This document shows positions 1-5,088 of a stretch of 11,930 bases of DNA, piece after piece. Source of the stretch: Anaerolinea sp. (GTDB lineage Bacteria > Chloroflexota > Anaerolineae > Anaerolineales > Villigracilaceae). Made by a program: the position numbers and the translations under genes. The number at the start of each line of letters is the position of its first letter. Position 1 is the first letter of the stretch. The notes beneath the pieces are model-generated. The model made no database searches, had not been told where the DNA came from, and saw only the letters and a program-made list of their open reading frames with translations. The stretch lies in the NCBI GenBank assembly GCA_020720965.1, contig DYNS01000050.1, positions 1-11,930 of the forward strand. Reading direction: 5' to 3'.

Positions 1-730
1 GGTCTGGGGCGGGTTGGGGTTTGGGGGCGGCGGCTTTCTTTACCCCGCCGTAATTGCGGACGAGCTCCTCGGTTTGGCGGACGGTGAGGTCTTTTGCCAG
101 CACGGTTTTAAGGGCTTCGGTCTGCTGCTGCGGGGTGGCTGCGCCCAAAATGGCGCGGGCGTGTCCTTCGCTAATTTTGCTATCCAACAGGGCTTGCAGA
201 ACAATGGCGGGGAGTTTGAGCAGGCGCAGGGTGTTGGTGACGGCAACCCGGCTTTTGCCAACCCGTTGGGCAATTTCTTCTTGTGAGAGATGGAATTCCT
301 GCGCCAGTTGGCGGTATGCCTGGGCTTCTTCCAGCGCGTTCAGGTCGGCGCGTTGAACGTTTTCGATGAGGGCGAGCAGGAGTTTTTGCTGGTCTGTGGT
401 TTGGCGCAGGATGACCGGGACTTCTTTGAGACCGGCTATCTGACTGGCTTGCCAGCGCCTTTCCCCGGCGATGAGGGTGTAGCCTTCCTGTCCCTCGGCG
501 CGGCTGACGAGCAGGGGCTGAATGACCCCATGCTCGCGGATGGAGTCTGCCAGCTCTTGCAGGGCTTGGGGTTCAAAGTGGGTGCGGGGTTGGCGCGGGT
601 TGGGGACAATGCTGTGAATGGGGACGAGCAGGGCGCTCCCGGCGGCTTCGGCGGGGGGCGGCGCGGAGGCTTGGAATCCGCTGGGGATGAGGGCATCTAA
701 GCCTTTGCCGAGTCCGGTATGTTTGGGCAT
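1..730 (-). CDS. parB: ParB/Spo0J chromosome-partitioning protein (C-terminus off window)
   Basis: DNA-binding CTPase clamp that loads at parS sites near the origin and works with ParA to segregate the chromosome. I translated 243 codons from the ATG at 730 down to the window edge. The N-terminus has LGKGLDALIP (residues 7-16), the family's usual ParA-contacting motif. The ParB/Srx CTPase core follows, with GERRWQA (89-95) and ENVQRADLN (123-131), then a helix-turn-helix at about 147-172 (LSQEEIAQRVGKSRVAVTN). The usual family length is about 280-300 residues, so roughly the C-terminal dimerisation domain is missing because the window ends; nothing suggests a broken gene. The start has an AAAGGA ribosome site about 7 nt upstream, and the gene lies 21 nt after parA, so the two are co-transcribed. 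No parS palindrome was found in the window. The identity is secure. Confidence 0.96.
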   Translation of the reverse strand, partial: MPKHTGLGKGLDALIPSGFQASAPPPAEAAGSALLVPIHSIVPNPRQPRTHFEPQALQELADSIREHGVIQPLLVSRAEGQEGYTLIAGERRWQASQIAGLKEVPVILRQTTDQQKLLLALIENVQRADLNALEEAQAYRQLAQEFHLSQEEIAQRVGKSRVAVTNTLRLLKLPAIVLQALLDSKISEGHARAILGAATPQQQTEALKTVLAKDLTVRQTEELVRNYGGVKKAAAPKPQPAPD

Positions 731-751
731 GGTTGCGTCCTTTTAGGGGGT

Positions 752-1537
752 TCAGGCTTGGGTGGGGAGAACGCCGTCTCCCTGCATCAGTTCTCGCGCC
801 AGGGCTTCGTAGGCTTGCGCCCCGGTGGAGGCGGGCGCGTAGGCGGCGATGGGCAACCCGTAGGAGGGGGCTTCTGCCAGGCGTACCGAGCGTGGCACAA
901 TGGCGGAAAAGACCTGGTTGGGGAAGTGTTTGCGGACTTCGGTGACGACATCTGTGGAGAGGTGAGCGCGGGCATCGTACATGGTGAGGATGACTCCCCG
1001 CACTTTGAGGGTGGGGAAGATGCCCCTCACCCGCTGAATGGTGGACATGAGTTGTCCAAGCCCTTCCAACGCCAGGTATTCGCATTGTACCGGGATGATG
1101 ACTCCATCTTGGGCGGCGAGCAAGCCGTTGAGGGTGAGGATGCCGAGGGAGGGGGGGCAGTCGATGAGGATGTAGTCATAGGCTTCTGCCAGGGGCGCGA
1201 GCGCCTGCCGCAGGTGAGCGCCGCGTCCTTCGGTTTCGGTTGCCAGTTCCACTTCTGCGCCTGCCAGGGCGGGGGAGGAGGGCAGCAGGGTGAGTTTCAA
1301 ATCCGGGTTGGTGAGCAGGCTGTTCGCCGCCGGGGAGATGCCAAGCAGCGCCTCGTAGGTTCCGCTCTGAACGTTGTGTTTGTTTACGCCCAGGCAGGAG
1401 GTGGCGTTGGCTTGCGAGTCTAAATCTACAATCAGCACGCGCTGACCAAGCCGCGCCAGGTAAGCGCCGAGGTTGATGGCGGTGGTGGTTTTGCCCACCC
1501 CGCCTTTTTGGTTTACGAGGGTGTATATGCGAGCCAT
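752..1537 (-). CDS. parA: ParA/Soj chromosome-partitioning ATPase
   Basis: Cytoplasmic deviant-Walker ATPase that binds DNA non-specifically as an ATP dimer and is switched by ParB. It is 261 residues, the usual size for short chromosomal Soj proteins, and lacks the N-terminal HTH of plasmid P1-type ParA. Motifs visible: deviant Walker A KGGVGKTTT (11-19), with the signature lysine at 11 and the P-loop lysine at 16; Walker A' VLIVDLDSQAN (34-44); Walker B ILIDCPPS (123-130); and the C-terminal PRSVRLAEAPSYG stretch (215-227) typical of Soj/MinD relatives. The ATG at 1537 has a GGAG site 4 nt upstream. The gene sits 13 nt after the PfkB kinase stop and 21 nt before parB, so all three probably share a transcript. 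The identity is secure. Confidence 0.97.
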   Translation of the reverse strand: MARIYTLVNQKGGVGKTTTAINLGAYLARLGQRVLIVDLDSQANATSCLGVNKHNVQSGTYEALLGISPAANSLLTNPDLKLTLLPSSPALAGAEVELATETEGRGAHLRQALAPLAEAYDYILIDCPPSLGILTLNGLLAAQDGVIIPVQCEYLALEGLGQLMSTIQRVRGIFPTLKVRGVILTMYDARAHLSTDVVTEVRKHFPNQVFSAIVPRSVRLAEAPSYGLPIAAYAPASTGAQAYEALARELMQGDGVLPTQA

Positions 1538-1550
1538 AAAACTCCGGGGG

Positions 1551-2402
1551 TTAGCCTATCACTTCCAGGTAGGCAGATTGAACTTCGGCTTGGGTGGGCA
1601 CGCCCTGCAAGCCGGGACGGGTGACGGAAAAGGAGGCGATGCGGTTGGCGAAGCGGGCGGCTTCCCAGGGGTCGCGGGTTTGGTAGAGGCGGACGAAGAA
1701 GGCGGCGGCGAAGATGTCGCCTGCGCCGGTTGCATCCACTTCCTGGGCTTGGGGGGCGCGGAAGCGGCGGCTGTCTCCGTTCCAGAAGATTCTCGCCCCT
1801 GCCGCGCCTTCGGTGACGGCGAGCAGGCGGGCACTGTGTGCCAGGGTTTCGATGTATTCTTCGTCTTGGGCAACATCTTCCACACTGAGAACGGCTGCCC
1901 CGGCGCGGGCAAGCGCCTGAGGAGCAGCCTGCCATTCGCAGCGGGAAACCCGTCCGCTGGAATCCCATTGGCGCAGCCAGCCTTGCGGGGTGAGGGCGAG
2001 CAGGGCGGGGTGAAAATCTTCCGGCAGGGTGGGGGAAAGTTCCGCTGCTACCGGGGCAAGGTGCATAATTTTTGCCCGCCGCCAGGCTTGCGGGGTCAGG
2101 TCGTATGGCAGGGGCGGGGCGAGATGGCGCAGGTATTGAATGCGCCCGGCGGGGGTGTAGAGGTTTTCAAAGGTGCTGCTATGCTCTGCTGTGCCGGAGA
2201 TGACGGGGATGCCCTCCAACTCACTTAGGGGAAGTTCCGCGCCGCGCACCGTAACAACTCCCACGCGTAAACCCAGAGCGCGGGCTGTCAGCGCGGCGTA
2301 TGCTGCCGAACCGCCCAAGACCGCCCCGGCGGGGGTCTGGTCTACGGTGATATGCCCAAAGACCAGGTATTCTACAGGTTCCAATTCAGAAAGGGAAAAC
2401 AT
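1551..2402 (-). CDS. PfkB-family carbohydrate/nucleoside kinase
   Basis: Ribokinase-like kinase that probably phosphorylates a sugar or nucleoside with ATP in the cytoplasm; the substrate cannot be read from sequence. It is 283 residues, slightly short for the family (about 300). The N-terminal substrate region includes FGHITVDQT (15-23) and LGGSAAYAALTARALG (29-44). The PfkB signature DATGAGDIFAAAFF lies at 223-236, with the catalytic-base Asp at 229, and an ATP-site stretch VTEGAAGARIF lies at 196-206. The lid region is short. The ATG at 2402 is the only credible start: an in-frame TGA lies 39 nt upstream, no ATG, GTG or TTG comes between, and there is no SD. A TATAAT box ends 9 nt before it, suggesting a leaderless or nearly leaderless mRNA. 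The gene leads the parA-parB operon. The family is certain; the specific function is not. Confidence 0.9.
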   Translation of the reverse strand: MFSLSELEPVEYLVFGHITVDQTPAGAVLGGSAAYAALTARALGLRVGVVTVRGAELPLSELEGIPVISGTAEHSSTFENLYTPAGRIQYLRHLAPPLPYDLTPQAWRRAKIMHLAPVAAELSPTLPEDFHPALLALTPQGWLRQWDSSGRVSRCEWQAAPQALARAGAAVLSVEDVAQDEEYIETLAHSARLLAVTEGAAGARIFWNGDSRRFRAPQAQEVDATGAGDIFAAAFFVRLYQTRDPWEAARFANRIASFSVTRPGLQGVPTQAEVQSAYLEVIG

Positions 2403-2479
2403 CGTTTCTGAATTATAAACGATAGCAGGAATTGCTCCTCAGTTCGCTTTTTTTGCCTTCTTACGGCAGCCTTTGCCAT
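2372..2479 (-). CDS. Possible 35-residue small ORF overlapping the kinase start
   Basis: An ATG at 2479 is preceded by a good SD (GGAGG, 5 nt spacing) and opens a 36-codon frame ending in TAG at 2372. It overlaps the first 31 nt of the kinase gene out of frame. The product starts with a very basic stretch, MAKAAVRRQKKR, followed by a short hydrophobic patch (FLLSFII) and ends in NWNL. I recognise no family. It could be a leader peptide coupling translation into the kinase, or a chance frame: the SD is the main support, and no clear promoter lies upstream of it on this strand. It also competes with the idea that the TATAAT at 2412-2417 starts a leaderless kinase mRNA, because that promoter would exclude the first part of this frame. 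Confidence 0.2.
   Translation of the reverse strand: MAKAAVRRQKKRTEEQFLLSFIIQKRCFPFLNWNL
2412..2417 (-). promoter_or_regulatory. -10 box (TATAAT) for the kinase-parA-parB operon
   Basis: A perfect TATAAT reads on the minus strand and ends 9 nt before the kinase ATG. A start about 7 nt downstream of the box would leave a leader of roughly 2-3 nt. No convincing -35 is present at 16-18 nt spacing (the bases there read as a GAGGAG-like purine run), so recognition may rely on the -10 or on an activator. Lack of an SD at the kinase start fits a leaderless mRNA. Confidence 0.5.
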
Positions 2480-2534
2480 GCCGTCCTCCAGAAAAAAGGT
2501 TAATGCAACTTTGATAGGATTAGAGAGTCCCCCG

Positions 2535-2543
2535 TGCTAGAAT
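2535..2543 (+). promoter_or_regulatory. Extended -10 box (TGCTAGAAT) for the peroxiredoxin-exporter operon
   Basis: TGCTAGAAT matches the extended -10 pattern TGnTAnAAT. Six bases separate it from the ATG at 2550, so the usual start position falls on the A of the start codon. The TAG inside the box is in frame with the gene and closes off any earlier start. A TTGATA at 2511-2516 resembles a -35, but the 21-nt spacing is too long for a standard sigma-70 promoter; an extended -10 does not need it. Confidence 0.6.
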
Positions 2544-2549
2544 GTCTCC

Positions 2550-3155
2550 ATGCCCTCCCAAAAACACCTCACCTTCAACTCCCTCGCGCCCGATGTGGAA
2601 CTGCTGACCACAGAGGGCAAACCTGTCCTGCTTTCCCAACTTTGGCAAAGCGCCCCGGTTGTGCTGGCGTTTACCCGTCACTTTGGCTGCCCGCAGTGCA
2701 AAGAGATGATGGATGAACTCTATTCATCCCGCCCGGAATTGGAAAAACGCGGTCTGCGCCTCGTTATCATCACCCAGGGAACGCCGGAGCAAGCCCAGGC
2801 GTTTTGCGCCTCCCGCGCCCCTGGCAGCACCTGCCTTTCGGATGCCTCCCGCGCCGCTTATGCTGCCTACGGGCTGGAGCATGGTTCGCTCTGGCAGACC
2901 ATGCTTTCTCCCAACATCTGGAAGTCTAACCAACGCCTGGAACAAGAAAAAGGCTACAAGCCGGAACTGCCCCCCGCCGGGCAGGATGCTTTTGTCATGT
3001 CGGGCACTTTTATCATCGGCACGGACGGGCGCGTCCGCCTGCCATACTACTACGAAGATATTGCCGACCATCCGCCCGCCGACCTGCTCTTACATGGTCT
3101 GATGGGCGCAAGTTGGGGCAAACCACTGGAAGGGGCAATTACACCCGATGAATAA
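2550..3155 (+). CDS. Peroxiredoxin-like AhpC/TSA-family protein with CPQC motif
   Basis: Thioredoxin-fold redox protein of the AhpC/TSA type, 201 residues, probably cytoplasmic since no signal peptide or membrane segment is seen. APDVELLTTEGKPVLLSQL (13-31) is the standard N-terminal strand region. RHFGCPQCKEMMDEL (43-57) carries a CxxC active site at Cys47/Cys50 and matches the RxxGCPxC pattern of the peroxiredoxin-like (AhpC-TSA_2/PRXL2) branch. Two more cysteines lie at 86 and 95. The C-terminal GTFIIGTDGRVRLPYY stretch (152-167) is the usual beta-hairpin. Substrate and electron donor are unknown; it could be a thiol reductase or peroxidase. An in-frame TAG 12 nt upstream and the absence of an SD fix the start at 2550 and suggest a leaderless mRNA. 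Its last 8 nt overlap the permease gene, indicating tight coupling to the exporter. Confidence 0.85.
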   Translation: MPSQKHLTFNSLAPDVELLTTEGKPVLLSQLWQSAPVVLAFTRHFGCPQCKEMMDELYSSRPELEKRGLRLVIITQGTPEQAQAFCASRAPGSTCLSDASRAAYAAYGLEHGSLWQTMLSPNIWKSNQRLEQEKGYKPELPPAGQDAFVMSGTFIIGTDGRVRLPYYYEDIADHPPADLLLHGLMGASWGKPLEGAITPDE

Positions 3156-4311
3156 TCTCTCTCTCGCCACCTATCTCTCCTGGCAGGAAGTCTGGCGCAA
3201 CCGGGGCAGGTTTTTCCTCGTCAGCCTGGTTATTGCCCTCATTACCCTGCTTGTCCTCTTCATCGCCGCTTTGGGCGAGGGTTTGGGCAATGCCAACAGC
3301 CAGTACATCTCCCGCATCAACGCGGATTTGCTGGTGTACCTGGAAAAATCGGATTTCATCATCCCCTCCTCGCGGGTGGAACGCTCCACCGTTCGCAGCA
3401 TCCGCCGCCTGGACGGGGTGCAAGATGCGGGCGGAATTTCCACCTCCAGCGTTGCCATTCTGCTGCCGGATGACGAGGTGCTGAAGGTTTCCCTCATTGG
3501 GGTAGAACCGGGCAAGCCCGGCGACCCCGCCGTCACCGAGGGGCGCAACCTGGCAGGGGAACAGTCTAAAGAAGCCGTGATAGACCTGAACGTGATTCAG
3601 CGTTCCGATGTGCGGGTCGGCGACCTCATCACCATCCGCGCTACGCAAGGCACCAAAGACGAATTTTTTACCCTGAGAGTTGTCGGCTCCACCGAAGGGC
3701 AGTTATACAGTTTTCAGCCTTCCATTTTTGTCCCCTACGGCACCTGGGATAGAGTCCGGGCGAAGTCGGATGCGGAGTTGGATAGCCCTTCCAGCACGGT
3801 GAACGTGGTCGCCATCTCTCTCTCGGATGTCTCCGCCGCCCAAACGGTGAGCGATGCCTTGACGGCGCGAATCGACAATGTGGAAGTGGCAGACCTGCAA
3901 ACCGCTGTGGAGAACGTGCCGGGTTATTCTGCCCAGCAAAGCACGGTGCAAACCCAGGCGGTCTTCACCCTGCTCATTGGCGTTCTGGTCATTGGCGGCT
4001 TCTTCCAAATTCAGATTTTGCAGAAAGTCCCCCAAATTGGGGTTCTCAAAGCCATTGGGGCAGATAACTTTACGGTAGGCATGGCGGCGGTGATTCAAAT
4101 CATCATCACCACCACTTTGGGGGTTGCCATTGGCAGCAGCCTGGCGTTTATTTTCTCTCTCACCTTCCCGCCCACCGTGCCGATTGTCTTCAATGGGCTT
4201 AACTCTGCCATTGCCATTGCCGCCCTGCTGCTCATTGGTCCCGCAGGCGGGCTGGTTTCCATCTTCTATGCCGTGCGCATCGAACCGCTTAAAGCCTTGC
4301 GGCTTTCGTAA
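3148..4311 (+). CDS. FtsX/MacB/DevC-type ABC transporter permease
   Basis: Membrane subunit of a type VII (MacB-like, mechanotransmission) ABC transporter, 387 residues. One membrane helix lies at about 22-44, followed by an extracytoplasmic domain of about 220 residues (45-268) and three helices near 270-290, 308-340 and 352-374. This is the 4-helix FtsX layout. The family motif QKVPQIGVLKAIGA (292-305), which contacts the ATPase, and the C-terminal RIEPLKALR (377-385) are both present. The ATG overlaps the preceding stop by 8 nt; the AAGGGG purine run is about 12 nt upstream, so coupling probably helps initiation. The ATPase follows after 8 nt. No HlyD-type fusion protein or TolC-like channel is nearby, as expected if the cell has one membrane. 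The cargo is unknown: lipid, peptide or lipoprotein are all possible. Confidence 0.88.
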   Translation: MNNLSLATYLSWQEVWRNRGRFFLVSLVIALITLLVLFIAALGEGLGNANSQYISRINADLLVYLEKSDFIIPSSRVERSTVRSIRRLDGVQDAGGISTSSVAILLPDDEVLKVSLIGVEPGKPGDPAVTEGRNLAGEQSKEAVIDLNVIQRSDVRVGDLITIRATQGTKDEFFTLRVVGSTEGQLYSFQPSIFVPYGTWDRVRAKSDAELDSPSSTVNVVAISLSDVSAAQTVSDALTARIDNVEVADLQTAVENVPGYSAQQSTVQTQAVFTLLIGVLVIGGFFQIQILQKVPQIGVLKAIGADNFTVGMAAVIQIIITTTLGVAIGSSLAFIFSLTFPPTVPIVFNGLNSAIAIAALLLIGPAGGLVSIFYAVRIEPLKALRLS

Positions 4312-4319
4312 AGGTCCTT

Positions 4320-5039
4320 ATGACTCTTGCTCTCGAAGTCAAAAACGTTATTAAATCTTTTCAATCCGATTCCGGGGAAATCCGCGCGGTGGATGATGTC
4401 TCTTTTGCGGTGGAAGCGGGTGAGTTTGTTGCGCTTGTGGGTCCCAGCGGCTCTGGCAAAACAACCATGCTTTCCATCCTGGCTGCCCTGCTTTCCCCCA
4501 CCTCCGGGCAGATTCTGATAGACGGGGTGGATTTGGCAAACATGAGCGAAGCCGAGCGGGTTGCCCTGCGCCGCGAGAAAATCGGCTTCACCTTTCAGTC
4601 CAACAATCTCATCCCTTACCTGACGGCTCTGGAAAATGTGCAGCTGATGTTGCGCCTGAATCAGCGCTTTGACCGGGCGGGCGCGGTGCGCTCCGCGGAA
4701 TTGCTTTCGCGCCTGGGCTTGGGTGAGCGCCTCAACAACCTCCCCGCTCAAATGTCCGGCGGACAGCAGCAGCGGGTTGCCATTGCCCGCGCCCTCATTC
4801 ACAACCCTACCGTTGTGTTGGCAGATGAACCAACCGCCAGCCTGGATACGGAACGCGCTTTTCAGGTGGTGCAAACCTTCGCCGCTCTCATTCACGAGAA
4901 CAACCGCGCCGGAATTATGGTGACGCATGACCTGCGGATGTGCCAATATGTGGATAGGGTGTTGCAAATGCGGGACGGTAAACTCGTCAAAATCTTCACC
5001 TCGCGGGAAGAGATTTTGCAACTGGCAAAAGGGGAATAA
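4320..5039 (+). CDS. ABC transporter ATP-binding protein (LolD/MacB/DevA type)
   Basis: ATPase partner of the permease just upstream, 239 residues, peripheral on the cytoplasmic face. All functional motifs are intact: Walker A GPSGSGKTT (41-49), Q-loop Gln93 within IGFTFQSNNLIPYLTALENV, signature MSGGQQQR (145-152), Walker B VVLADE (165-170) with catalytic Glu170, D-loop SLD (174-176) and H-loop His203 in VTHD. The FxFQxxNLxPxLTAxENV pattern is typical of the LolD/MacB/DevA branch. The gene starts 8 nt after the permease stop, and an AAAGG ribosome site overlaps that stop codon. A strong hairpin terminator follows immediately, so this is the last gene of a three-gene operon. Confidence 0.93.
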   Translation: MTLALEVKNVIKSFQSDSGEIRAVDDVSFAVEAGEFVALVGPSGSGKTTMLSILAALLSPTSGQILIDGVDLANMSEAERVALRREKIGFTFQSNNLIPYLTALENVQLMLRLNQRFDRAGAVRSAELLSRLGLGERLNNLPAQMSGGQQQRVAIARALIHNPTVVLADEPTASLDTERAFQVVQTFAALIHENNRAGIMVTHDLRMCQYVDRVLQMRDGKLVKIFTSREEILQLAKGE

Positions 5040-5042
5040 ACC

Positions 5043-5079
5043 AAAAGCCCCTCTCCTTTTTGGGGAGAGGGGCTTTTTT
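5043..5079. terminator. Intrinsic terminator, bidirectional, between converging genes
   Basis: A 10-bp GC-rich stem (GCCCCTCTCC at 5047-5056 paired with GGAGAGGGGC at 5064-5073) encloses a 7-nt loop. It is followed by a run of six T on the plus strand and preceded by AAAA, which gives four T on the minus strand. It lies between the ABC ATPase stop (5039) and the stop of the converging lipoprotein gene (5089), so it can end transcripts from both sides, more strongly from the plus strand. Confidence 0.92.
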
Positions 5080-5088
5080 ATTTCAGTG

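Noticed and set aside
1..730. parB as a truncated pseudogene
   Set aside because: The frame is intact to the window edge with all expected motifs; only the window boundary cuts it.
719..1423. Long open frame on the plus strand opposite parA
   Set aside because: Gly-rich, no recognisable motif, and mirrors a certain ParA gene; it is a by-product of high GC codon use.
1473..2228. 251-codon plus-strand frame opposite the PfkB kinase
   Set aside because: Antisense shadow of a well-supported kinase gene; no SD or domain seen.
2511..2543. Classical -35/-10 promoter TTGATA...TAGAAT
   Set aside because: The spacing is 21 nt, too long for a standard promoter; the extended -10 alone is the better call.
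1..2549. parS-like palindrome near parAB
   Set aside because: I looked for the GTTTCACGTGAAAC-type palindrome and found only isolated ACGT or ACGTG fragments without the inverted half.
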